A stretch of 35,195 nt of DNA, taken from the IMG/VR virus record IMGVR_UViG_3300037840_000127, positions 1 to 35,195 of that record; one strand, 5' to 3'. Shown piece after piece: positions 7,259 through 13,297 of this stretch. Made by a program: the position numbers and the translations under genes. The notes under the pieces are model-generated. The model was not told the DNA's origin, did not search any database, and saw only the letters and a program-made list of their open reading frames with translations. This DNA is from a virus. The stretch's first letter is position 1; the number at the start of each line of letters is the position of its first letter.

Positions 7259-7288
7259 TTGTGATAATAGGCTTATATAGCGTATAAT
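7259..7288 (+). promoter_or_regulatory. Rightward promoter
   Basis: TTGTGA (7259-7264), an 18-nt spacer and a consensus TATAAT (7283-7288). It shares the TATATAGC-R-TA-W-AATATAG core and a following TTAAG with the leftward promoter at 7016-7045. It would produce a transcript reading into the structured segment at 7541-7826. Confidence 0.55.
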
Positions 7289-7371
7289 ATAGGGGTTAAG
7301 GGCTTGATATAGTTGACTTAATAGAGCTTAAATTGGGGTCGGAATTTTAGTAGCGAATTAGCAAGAGTTAG

Positions 7372-7387
7372 AAGATAAGCTTATCTT
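7372..7387. promoter_or_regulatory. Perfect 16-bp palindrome, possible operator
   Basis: AAGATAAGCTTATCTT is a perfect inverted repeat about 85 nt downstream of the rightward promoter. Its even, spacerless symmetry is compatible with a dimeric repressor site. No repressor gene is identified in the window. Confidence 0.4.
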
Positions 7388-7540
7388 TTCAAGTACTTAA
7401 GGGCCGAAAGTTGCACGAACAGCAAGATGGATCAATATCAGTGTTATTAGCTTAGTTCGGCCCGAAATTTTGATTAGCTCACTGTATAAGCAGCCTAGCA
7501 AGCTTGCCGCTAGGGCGCGAGATTAGCAGCAACATGGCGC

Positions 7541-7563
7541 GTTAGCTCATTAGATGGGCCGAA
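7541..7563 (+). repeat. 23-bp direct repeat, copy 1
   Basis: Identical over 23 bases to 11445-11467 (starts GTTAGCTCATTAGATGGG). Each copy lies upstream of a structured segment that ends in a terminator. A related TTAGCTCA occurs at 7473 before TATAAG. It may be a promoter, operator or shared 5' RNA element. Confidence 0.7.
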
Positions 7564-7826
7564 TATGGGGATCGTAATGTGTGCCGAGCTAGACCCACTC
7601 GCGCGGCTATTGGATATTGATTTTGGCCAATAGGCATTGGCCGTGATGAGCGAAAGCGCCGAGTCGGTACTTAGGGGCGCTCCGAGGCTTTCGCGCACGT
7701 ACGGCCCTCCTAGCGGCCCAATGCCGCCGCGCCGTTGTTCCGTTGACCGCTCTGCTCGCTCGCCTCCGGTTTGCTCGCGCCAAGGCAAAAATAATTCGGT
7801 CGCTCGCGATCGCTCGCGAGATTTTT
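7564..7826 (+). ncRNA. Candidate structured RNA or leader before the 7906 gene
   Basis: The segment can fold into several perfect stems on the plus strand: CTATTGG 7607-7613 with 7627-7633, GCGAAAGC 7650-7657 with 7687-7694 (enclosing a GCC/GGC pairing), and a terminal GC-rich hairpin at 7803-7820 followed by T5. It begins directly after the 23-bp repeat. No convincing protein is encoded. It could be a free small RNA or the attenuated leader of the rightward transcript. Folding was done by eye. Confidence 0.4.
7803..7826 (+). terminator. Rho-independent-like terminator
   Basis: CTCGCG (7803-7808) pairs with CGCGAG (7815-7820) across a six-base loop, followed by ATTTTT. It would end the transcript coming from the 7259 promoter just before the next promoter begins at 7828. 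Confidence 0.55.
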
Positions 7827-7827
7827 G

Positions 7828-7856
7828 TTGACGCACACGCTCTAGCGTGCGATAAA
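7828..7856 (+). promoter_or_regulatory. Promoter with dyad operator for the 7906 gene
   Basis: TTGACG (7828-7833), a 17-nt spacer and GATAAA (7851-7856). The spacer contains a 14-bp dyad, CACGCTCTAGCGTG (7836-7849), in a position where a bound repressor would block polymerase. The predicted transcript would start near 7863, right at a GGTTAG/CTAACC hairpin (7863-7884) that could protect its 5' end. Confidence 0.6.
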
Positions 7857-7905
7857 GATCGCGGTTAGGCGATGTTGTCTAACCGATTAGGAAGGAAGCT
7901 AAGAC

Positions 7906-8511
7906 ATGGCACAAAGCTCAACCGCTCGCGTTCACGAAGTCGGCGAGCACTCGGATAACGTGATGTCGCGCCTTGCCGAGCATGCGTCGCGCTACGTCAA
8001 GATCGTTGCCGGCTATACGGTCGCCGTGAAAGCACCTTATGCGGCCGGTCACGTTTGTTCCGACAAGGACGCCCGCGCACTCAATTGGGCTTACACCAAT
8101 CGCGCCGGAAGCGTCGCGAATTCGGCCGTTACGCGCGGCAAGGAAAGCAAGCTCGACGACGCTGGCAAGATGGCTTACTTGACGGGCTACCTAAACGGTG
8201 GCTATTCGTTTACCGATGACCTCGGTAGCGAATTTTCTAGCTCGCTTCTCGAAACCGCCGCCGATCGGCTTGTATTCGAGCTCGGCGTCAAGCAAGGCAA
8301 GCTTAGCGGCGTCTACTCAGACCACGACACTAGCGTTGAGCGCAATAAGCGCGCCGGCGTCGTCAAGAAAGTCCTTACCGATCCGGGCTTAGCCGATAAG
8401 TATGAAGGCCAAGTTCGCGACATGATCGGAACAATCTTAGCCGAGCGTCACGCTATCCAAACCCGCACGGCCGGAAGCAAAGAAGTCGAGCTTGACATTG
8501 ATCTCGCGTAA
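7906..8511 (+). CDS. Unknown protein in its own transcription unit (201 aa)
   Basis: The ATG follows an extended purine-rich ribosome site (AGGAAGGAAG, 7889-7898), a promoter at 7828-7856 and a 5' hairpin; a strong terminator hairpin follows at 8548-8580. This arrangement suggests high, independently controlled expression. The product begins MAQSSTARVHEVGEHSDNVM, is mostly helical, soluble and mildly acidic at the end (VELDIDLA). Codon use is more G/C-ending than in many neighbours. No family is recognised. As the first rightward gene it may be an early regulator or host-takeover protein, but this is inference from position only. Confidence 0.8.
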   Translation: MAQSSTARVHEVGEHSDNVMSRLAEHASRYVKIVAGYTVAVKAPYAAGHVCSDKDARALNWAYTNRAGSVANSAVTRGKESKLDDAGKMAYLTGYLNGGYSFTDDLGSEFSSSLLETAADRLVFELGVKQGKLSGVYSDHDTSVERNKRAGVVKKVLTDPGLADKYEGQVRDMIGTILAERHAIQTRTAGSKEVELDIDLA

Positions 8512-8547
8512 GCACGGCGCGTTACGACAAGTCGTCTAACGCAAACC

Positions 8548-8585
8548 AAGAGCGGCGGTCATAACTAACCCGCCGCTCTTTACTT
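8548..8585 (+). terminator. Strong hairpin terminator
   Basis: A perfect 11-bp stem, AAGAGCGGCGG (8548-8558) with CCGCCGCTCTT (8570-8580), and an 11-nt loop, followed by TACTT. The A-rich 5' side would also allow termination from the opposite strand. A smaller hairpin (CGTTA/CGAC with GTCG/TAACG, about 8520-8541) precedes it. Confidence 0.7.
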
Positions 8586-8601
8586 AAGGGGAGCCAAGCT
8601 T

Positions 8602-8796
8602 ATGTTCGATGTTTACGGCGCTGGCGATAAGCTAATCGCGTCACATGCTTTATTGCGCGACGCAATCGGGGTGCTCGCCGCCGAAGACAACGCTCTAGCT
8701 TACATTGTCGAGCGCGAGACTAACATCACGCTTGCGATAGACAACGAAGCTAGTAAACTCCGGTTCATGCTCGGTGCGAAAGCGAAAGGAAACTAG
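8602..8796 (+). CDS. Hypothetical small protein (64 aa)
   Basis: The product starts MFDVYGAGDKLIASHALLRD and is a short alpha/beta-like protein without recognised motifs. An AGGGGAG element (8586-8592) lies upstream of the ATG at somewhat long spacing. It sits between two terminator hairpins together with the 8802 gene. Function unknown. Confidence 0.6.
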   Translation: MFDVYGAGDKLIASHALLRDAIGVLAAEDNALAYIVERETNITLAIDNEASKLRFMLGAKAKGN

Positions 8797-8801
8797 ATCG
8801 C

Positions 8802-8972
8802 ATGAAGAAACTTGCACTAGGCGCGCTTAAATGGACGGCCATTGCGATTTGGCTTGACATGAGCGACCGCCTTATTGGCTCGCCACTTGACGCCATGTTC
8901 GCGCGCATACATGCACTAGCATGGCTCGATGGTTATACTAACGTTGTCATGACTTGCGCGGGAGGGAGTTAA
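8802..8972 (+). CDS. Hypothetical small protein, possibly membrane-associated (56 aa)
   Basis: The frame starts MKKLALGALKWTAIAIWLDM, a basic N-terminus and a moderately hydrophobic stretch of about 13 residues that is short for a full transmembrane helix. GCGAAAGGA upstream can act as ribosome site. It lies 5 nt after the previous stop, so the two genes are probably cotranscribed and end at the hairpin at 8995-9039. Confidence 0.55.
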   Translation: MKKLALGALKWTAIAIWLDMSDRLIGSPLDAMFARIHALAWLDGYTNVVMTCAGGS

Positions 8973-8994
8973 AGCTAAGCTAAAGTAATTCGCT

Positions 8995-9039
8995 AAGTAA
9001 AGAGCAAGTAAGCCTCGCGCGTTTACTTGCTCTTTACTT
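8995..9039. terminator. 17-bp perfect hairpin, probable bidirectional terminator
   Basis: 8995-9011 pairs perfectly with 9023-9039 around an 11-nt GC-rich loop. The stem ends in AAGTAA/TTACTT, giving U-rich 3' ends on both strands. It separates the 8602-8972 genes from 9155. Confidence 0.65.
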
Positions 9040-9154
9040 CTAGCTGCTAGAGATTCGATCTCCCCGCAGAGAAGATCCCCACCCTGGCGCCAGCGCCAAC
9101 CGAGAGCGTGTAGCAAAAATACCGGTCGAGCAAAATCTATCAAAGAGGTAGCTG

Positions 9155-9469
9155 ATGTCTTGGTTACATAAACAAGCGAAATATGACTTACTGGGAAACT
9201 ACAGCAACTTCAGGCGCGAGCCATTAACAGCAACCATAATAGGGCGCGAAGTCCTACGTCTATTAGGAAATATTCTGCAAGATGGAGATTACATAAAACT
9301 GGAACGGGCGATTTCTACTAGCTGGTTAGAGTCTAAATATAACAGTTTATCTAAAGAAGAGTTAGAACTAAGTCTAGATGACTTAAGCAAAAAGTACCTT
9401 GAATCCTGGGCTTACGAGTTAGCTATCCCAATGATAGCGCCCGAAATTCTGTACTACTGGGCCGTATAG
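9155..9469 (+). CDS. Hypothetical protein (104 aa)
   Basis: The product begins MSWLHKQAKYDLLGNYSNFR and looks wholly helical with acidic stretches (SKEELELSLDDLSKKYLESW). An AGAGG site lies 8 nt before the ATG. Its A+T-rich codon use differs from the 7906 gene. It is followed by 150 nt without a convincing gene (only 10- and 20-codon frames). Function unknown. Confidence 0.65.
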   Translation: MSWLHKQAKYDLLGNYSNFRREPLTATIIGREVLRLLGNILQDGDYIKLERAISTSWLESKYNSLSKEELELSLDDLSKKYLESWAYELAIPMIAPEILYYWAV

Positions 9470-9620
9470 CTATGATAGACGAAATCATATCGCGAATAGA
9501 GTGAGCTAAGCCTATGAAAATCCTACTCAAATTCGGCTCGGGCCTTGATCTTCCTCGCGCGCGCGTATATTTATAAGGCAACGCGAGCCGAGCCGCGCCG
9601 CGCTTAGAGGACGCCACGCC

Positions 9621-10253
9621 ATGCCCTACGGCCGCTCAAAGGGCCTAAACTCTCCGCCGGCCCATCTTCTACCACCTGGCGTCGAGGCCGGCGCGGTTCG
9701 GCCGCTGTTCATCGAGGCCGGGCGCGAGTTAACAGAAGAAGACCTAGTAGCTCTCTCTATAGCTCCAACACGCGCGATCTTTCCTACTAAGCACGTACGG
9801 GCGATTCATCATCGCCAAGCCCAGCTGGTCGCGCTCGGTCGGCCCGACAACGAAGTAGCAGCAATCTGCGGTACTAGCTCAGCTCGCGTGCGAGACTTAA
9901 GGACTAACCCGGCTTTTGCTGATCTAGTATCCTACTATCAAGAACAAAGAATCGAGCTCGATTACGAGACACACTTACGTATTCAAGGCAAACTCGTAGA
10001 CATTCTTGAGCTAACTACGAATGAGATTCAAGAGCGCCTCGACGACGACGCTAAGCGAGCGGCGATCTCTCTCAGTGAGCTACGTAAGACGGCCGAATTT
10101 GCGGCTGATAGAACTATCGCGCCGCCGCGGGCGACGCAGCAAGGTAACGTCACGCCGCCGACTAAGATAAGCTTGAACTTCGGTTGGGCGCCGAAAAAGG
10201 ACCAGCAAGTCGAAGCTCAGACCATCGACGTAACACCGGAGACAAGCTCATGA
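9621..10253 (+). CDS. Putative terminase small subunit
   Basis: A 210-residue protein with a helix-turn-helix-like segment around residues 65-95 (RQAQLVALGRPDNEVAAICG followed by TSSARVRDL) and then NPAFADLVSYYQEQRIELD, a layout typical of phage small terminases: DNA-binding HTH, then a helical oligomerisation region that ends in a flexible tail. Its position at the head of the packaging region agrees. A GAGGA site precedes the ATG and the end overlaps the next start as ATGA. It would recognise the packaging site and recruit TerL. An alternative is a generic HTH DNA-binding protein. Confidence 0.55.
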   Translation: MPYGRSKGLNSPPAHLLPPGVEAGAVRPLFIEAGRELTEEDLVALSIAPTRAIFPTKHVRAIHHRQAQLVALGRPDNEVAAICGTSSARVRDLRTNPAFADLVSYYQEQRIELDYETHLRIQGKLVDILELTTNEIQERLDDDAKRAAISLSELRKTAEFAADRTIAPPRATQQGNVTPPTKISLNFGWAPKKDQQVEAQTIDVTPETSS

Positions 10254-10462
10254 ACATCAAGATAGTAGAGCTGCTAGAACACATGCTGCTAGAAGCTCGG
10301 CGCGGCGAAGTAGCCAGTATAGCTATCGCAACTGTCAAACCCGACTTGTCTACTGGTAGCACGTTTCTTCTTGGTGACAGTTCTTTTTGCGAACTTGTAG
10401 GTTCAGTATCTATACTTAATCATAGATTAATAACGAGCGGCTTCAAAAGTGAGCTAGACTAG
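10250..10462 (+). CDS. Hypothetical small protein (70 aa)
   Basis: The start is the ATG overlapping the previous stop (ATGA), giving MNIKIVELLEHMLLEARRGE and then VASIAIATVKPDLSTGSTFL. The pattern of helix then beta strands with an Asn-x-Arg (NHRL) near the end resembles small phage proteins of unknown function that sit near replication or packaging genes. No confident family. Confidence 0.65.
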   Translation: MNIKIVELLEHMLLEARRGEVASIAIATVKPDLSTGSTFLLGDSSFCELVGSVSILNHRLITSGFKSELD

Positions 10463-10464
10463 TT

Positions 10465-10983
10465 GTGGCCGCCTTACCAGATACCTTCAGGCCAGCTAGG
10501 AACCTTCGCTGGTCGCGCCACGTCTCGACACGGCCGATTCCCAAGCCGAGCTCTACCTGGAGCAAAGTCGGCCTGGCTTACGAGCGGCGCGTCGTTAGCA
10601 GCTTAGCCGAAGCAGGTATTCGGCTCCTACATAACCCTGGCTTCGAGTTCGAAGACGATAGTGGCTCTAACTATTGCGTTCCGGATATAATCTTACCTAA
10701 CTACGACAACAAGCTGATTATCATCGAAGTCAAGCTAACGTATAAGGTCGAAGCCATCTTGAAGCTGAGGAATCTTTACGCGCCGGTCGTCAGCCTGGCT
10801 TTATCGCGCCCCGTTGTCTGTCTCGTCATCGCTAAGAACGTTACGCCGAACTCGCCTGAACCAGAGCTAACCTTGGAGTCAGCAATATGCCAGAGCGCGC
10901 GGAGCGAAATAGCAGCGGCGGGCCGGCCGGGCGTGGGCTTTCTAGTTCAGTGGCTCGGTCGCGGGATGTTTCCGATCAGATAG
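10465..10983 (+). CDS. PD-(D/E)XK superfamily nuclease
   Basis: The 172-residue product has the active-site layout of restriction-endonuclease-fold nucleases: E40 in the first helix (GLAYERRVVSSL), PD at 73-74 at the end of a strand, then E88-V-K90 (IIIEVKLTYK). The domain is small and has no helicase or DNA-recognition add-on, as in phage Holliday-junction resolvases and VRR/Cas4-like accessory nucleases. It starts at GTG directly after the preceding gene. Placement next to terminase genes suggests a role in resolving branched DNA before packaging (inference). Confidence 0.7.
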   Translation: MAALPDTFRPARNLRWSRHVSTRPIPKPSSTWSKVGLAYERRVVSSLAEAGIRLLHNPGFEFEDDSGSNYCVPDIILPNYDNKLIIIEVKLTYKVEAILKLRNLYAPVVSLALSRPVVCLVIAKNVTPNSPEPELTLESAICQSARSEIAAAGRPGVGFLVQWLGRGMFPIR

Positions 10984-11441
10984 TCTCCAGTCACGTTCTC
11001 GTCCGGGCCAATCCAGAGATGATCGTCGCTTGTCTGGAGTGGGCCGGTTCGGTCTTGCTCAGCATGAACATACGCTCACCCAAGCCAGCTGATTATAAAG
11101 TCTTCTGGCCCGAGTTTCCCAGCGACCCAAACGAGGCTTACGGCTATACGAGCGAGCGCTTACGTATAGCAACGCCAAGAGCAACTGATATTGAGCTCAT
11201 GGAAAACATCTTCACATGGCTAAGCTTAATAGATAACGTAGTTGCGCGGCGCATCGTCTGTATTAGAAGCCTAGTTACGCCCGTAAGTGAGCGCTATGTG
11301 TATCATTGGTCCAAGATAGCTATCTTGCTGCATATGGATCGGCGCGGCGTAAAGAGGCTCCATAACTTAGGTATTCAAGACTTATCTAATAAGCTAACTT
11401 TGGTTAGTGTTCAACAGATTGTTTCAGAAATAACTAGTTAG
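10887..11441 (+). CDS. DUF6362-like protein
   Basis: From about residue 45 the protein follows the DUF6362 pattern: MIVACLEWAGSVLLSM at the start, FWPEFPSDPNEAYGY (Trp-Pro then Tyr-Gly), RATDIELMENIFTWLSLID, VVARRIVCIRS, and a terminal HTH-like WSKIAILLHMDRRGVKRLHN. Such proteins occur next to terminase genes in alphaproteobacterial phages and resemble sigma-region-4/HTH DNA binders. The ATG at 10887 has GGAG 8 nt upstream but gives a 97-nt overlap with the nuclease gene; GTG 10950 or ATG 11019 are alternative starts. Role unknown, perhaps DNA binding in packaging or transcription. Confidence 0.6.
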   Translation: MPERAERNSSGGPAGRGLSSSVARSRDVSDQIVSSHVLVRANPEMIVACLEWAGSVLLSMNIRSPKPADYKVFWPEFPSDPNEAYGYTSERLRIATPRATDIELMENIFTWLSLIDNVVARRIVCIRSLVTPVSERYVYHWSKIAILLHMDRRGVKRLHNLGIQDLSNKLTLVSVQQIVSEITS

Positions 11442-11444
11442 TTA

Positions 11445-11467
11445 GTTAGCTCATTAGATGGGCCGAA
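11445..11467 (+). repeat. 23-bp direct repeat, copy 2
   Basis: Identical to 7541-7563. It begins 3 nt after the DUF6362-like gene and lies about 60 nt before the 14-bp closing stem of the structured segment at 11527-11661. Confidence 0.7.
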
Positions 11468-11526
11468 ATCGGGCCTTCGTAAAAAAGCCCTTGACACCAT
11501 GCCCAAGATCGTGCAAGCCTTAGCGT

Positions 11527-11717
11527 ACAATCGGCGCGAGTTTACGACAGGTACGTGATCGCGATGCTCCGGCCGAGTGCGGTCTAGTTCCCCTGGGACC
11601 GCTTTTCAGCTAGGTAGCTAGCTTGATCCGCTTCCTTCCTTGTCGGTCTCGCGCCGATTGTTCCGGTGCTTGGTGCGAAACTAAAGGAGTGCTGCTTCGG
11701 TAGCACTCCTTCTTTTT
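11527..11717 (+). ncRNA. Candidate structured RNA with 14-bp closing stem and terminator
   Basis: ACAATCGGCGCGAG (11527-11540) pairs perfectly with 11648-11661, closing a 135-nt domain. Inside are GCGGTC 11579-11584 with GACCGC 11597-11602 and a short AGCT/AGCT hairpin (11608-11619). A consensus intrinsic terminator follows at once. No frame in the segment looks coding. A TTGACA (11491-11496) lies upstream, but no -10 at normal spacing was found, so the promoter is unresolved. It may be an independent small RNA or the attenuating leader of the gene at 11738. Confidence 0.6.
11684..11717 (+). terminator. Intrinsic terminator with UUCG loop
   Basis: AAGGAGTGCT (11684-11693) pairs with AGCACTCCTT (11702-11711); the stem continues through a G-U pair to a C(UUCG)G tetraloop, and CTTTTTATT follows. 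It lies only 20 nt before the next start codon. Confidence 0.85.
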
Positions 11718-11737
11718 ATTCGCGAGCGTGAGCTAGC

Positions 11738-12550
11738 TTGATAGAGTTCTCCCAACCTAATCTACCCGACAAGATAGCCCAAAGCGTCTTCAACGAAGCT
11801 AGTATAGCTGCTTGCGAATGGTGCTCGCCGCGTAGTTTCAGGCTCGAAGCCGGCTTAGCTTGGCTAGCGAGCCGAGCGTTTATTGGCGAAAAAGATCAGC
11901 AATTCTGGTTTATCGGCCCCGATTTCGGCGCTTGCGTAAGCGCGATGAACACCCTCAAGGGCGCGCTAACACCAGGTAGCTTTACACCAGCCCAACGCGC
12001 GCCGGCGTTCAACTTAATTAACGGTTCTAGTCTTTACTTCAAGAGCGCCGAAAATATAAACGCCCTCTTTGCTGATGCAGTTTTCGGCGCCGTGATCGAT
12101 CAAGCTATTCACGTTCCGGAGAAAGCCTGGAGCGCGCTACAGAGGACTTTCGCCAACACACATACGCCCTTGCGCGTTCGCTCGACCGTGGCTGGTAGAG
12201 CGAACTGGTTCTACGATTTCGCGCGCCAGGTCGAGCGCGACAATACTAGCGAGCCCGAGCGCTACTTCTTCTCGCGCTTCTCTTGCTATGACGCGCTTGA
12301 AGCCGAGCTGATCGAGCAAGAAGACATAGACTACGCCCGGGCGACTTTGCCAGATCACGTCTTCAGGGCGCTTTACTTAGCAGAAGCCTACGACGACAGA
12401 ATCGAAGCCGCGCACAAAGCCGCTGACGCGAGGCTCATGACCGACACTGAGCTCGCGATCATAGCCAATATAGATCCTAACGAGCTCGACGCGATCAGCG
12501 ACGAAGAGCTAGCGAGTTTAGCTCAGGAAAGATCATGGACGAACGCCTAA
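11738..12550 (+). CDS. Terminase large-subunit-like ATPase domain, catalytically degenerate
   Basis: This 270-residue protein follows the TerL ATPase domain: a strand/loop where Walker A should be (CSPRSFRL, 29-36), FWFIGPDF (56-63), a nucleic-acid loop with NGSSLYFKSAEN (95-106), AVIDQA (118-123) at Walker B, RSTVAGRANWFYD (148-160) at the coupling motif, and the linker pattern FSCYDALEAELIEQEDIDYA to YLAEAYDD (181-220). Walker A lacks GK[ST], and the catalytic Glu after the Walker B Asp is Gln (Q122). The nuclease domain is absent. A complete TerL lies at 15350. It is therefore probably a non-hydrolysing partner or relic. The start is TTG with a weak ribosome site, 20 nt behind a terminator. 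Confidence 0.65.
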   Translation: MIEFSQPNLPDKIAQSVFNEASIAACEWCSPRSFRLEAGLAWLASRAFIGEKDQQFWFIGPDFGACVSAMNTLKGALTPGSFTPAQRAPAFNLINGSSLYFKSAENINALFADAVFGAVIDQAIHVPEKAWSALQRTFANTHTPLRVRSTVAGRANWFYDFARQVERDNTSEPERYFFSRFSCYDALEAELIEQEDIDYARATLPDHVFRALYLAEAYDDRIEAAHKAADARLMTDTELAIIANIDPNELDAISDEELASLAQERSWTNA

Positions 12551-13047
12551 GCAGCTTCGCGAACCGCCTTATCGAGGCGCTAAAAAAGCAATACCTTACT
12601 GCTGACACGAGCCCGAATACGTTCCTCGCTTATGATCCATTAATCCCGAAGTACCTAATCAACAAATTCCATAACATAGTTTGTCAGGTCGAGAGAGCTT
12701 TTCTCGATGAAGTAGACTTGCCTTGGCACGACGATATTGTTAAGGCAGCGGCCGATCCTGGTCGCCTAATTCAGCAGTATGTCGAAGTCATGCTTGCTGG
12801 CAATTATGAATTAGAAAAGGCCCTGGACGGCTTAGAAATAGATAGCTATCTTATAGGGCATAACTTAGCAGTGGCTGCTTCAGACATCGAGTGCTTGTAT
12901 TCATTAGACGTTCCAGGCGGCCTGATTATTGGCTTGCGTATCCGAGCCATTCGCGCGCTCGTGGCCTGGGATATATGTAATGCTGGCTATCGAGCGCGAT
13001 TCGACATAATCGGTAAGAAACGAGATCCAAAACCACTCTCAACTTAG
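12535..13047 (+). CDS. Hypothetical helical protein (170 aa)
   Basis: The ATG (MDERLSSFANRLIEALKKQY) lies 16 nt inside the end of the TerL-like gene, with AGGAAAGATC upstream as ribosome site. The protein looks almost entirely helical and soluble, ending in a basic tail (GKKRDPKPLST). No family recognised. Coupling to the TerL-like gene suggests a joint role. Confidence 0.7.
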   Translation: MDERLSSFANRLIEALKKQYLTADTSPNTFLAYDPLIPKYLINKFHNIVCQVERAFLDEVDLPWHDDIVKAAADPGRLIQQYVEVMLAGNYELEKALDGLEIDSYLIGHNLAVAASDIECLYSLDVPGGLIIGLRIRAIRALVAWDICNAGYRARFDIIGKKRDPKPLST

Positions 13048-13058
13048 GAGTCTAGACT

Positions 13059-13283
13059 ATGGACGACAAAGGCATCACGACCTCGAATATGCGCGGTAAG
13101 ATGAAGGGCGGCTCGATCTTCTCCGACGCGCCGAGTATGCCCCAGGAACACGGCGACAGCGCCATGCAAAACACAGCCGTCGGCAGCGGATCGAGGCCGA
13201 CTAAATCTAAGTTCATGATCGACACTACGGCGCCAAGCGACCCACATACTATGGGCCGGAAAACGCCAGGCGCCCTGGAGTAA
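13059..13283 (+). CDS. Small disordered protein (74 aa)
   Basis: The product (MDDKGITTSNMRGKMKGGSI ... TMGRKTPGALE) is rich in Gly, Ser, Pro, Lys and Met and lacks predicted secondary structure. TAGGAGTC precedes the ATG at good spacing. It is the first of three small low-complexity genes in a row. Function unknown; a minor virion or head protein is possible from position. Confidence 0.65.
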   Translation: MDDKGITTSNMRGKMKGGSIFSDAPSMPQEHGDSAMQNTAVGSGSRPTKSKFMIDTTAPSDPHTMGRKTPGALE

Positions 13284-13297
13284 AGGAATCTTTTTAG

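Larger units (their letters stand above)
6826..7905. other. Divergent control region without convincing genes
   Basis: About 1.1 kb separates the leftward and rightward transcription units. The only long frames (complement 6681-7001, complement 7510-7836, plus 7637-7831) are compositionally odd, lack ribosome sites and overlap strong regulatory features, so they are not called genes. The region holds candidate promoters on both strands, a 16-bp palindrome, a 23-bp repeat shared with 11445-11467 and a structured segment ending in a terminator (each listed separately). Much of 7050-7250 shows nothing clear beyond a short repeated GTCCCAGG. Confidence 0.7.

Noticed and set aside
7510-7836. Minus-strand frame of 108 codons and plus-strand frame 7637-7831
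   Set aside because: No ribosome sites, Arg/Ser/Gly-biased products, and both cover the structured segment and terminator.
9040-9150. Possible tRNA suggested by a GATTCGATC-like T-arm
   Set aside because: No acceptor stem, anticodon arm or D-arm could be drawn on either strand.
9470-9620. Tiny frames of 10 and 20 codons (e.g. 9514-9576)
   Set aside because: Too short and without clear ribosome sites to distinguish from chance.
11491-11531. Promoter formed by TTGACA (11491) and TACAAT (11526)
   Set aside because: The spacing is 29 nt, far from 16-18, and TACAAT forms part of the closing stem, so no sigma70 promoter is claimed.
11738-12550. Calling this the functional large terminase
   Set aside because: Walker A and the catalytic Glu are missing and a complete TerL with nuclease domain lies at 15350-16789.
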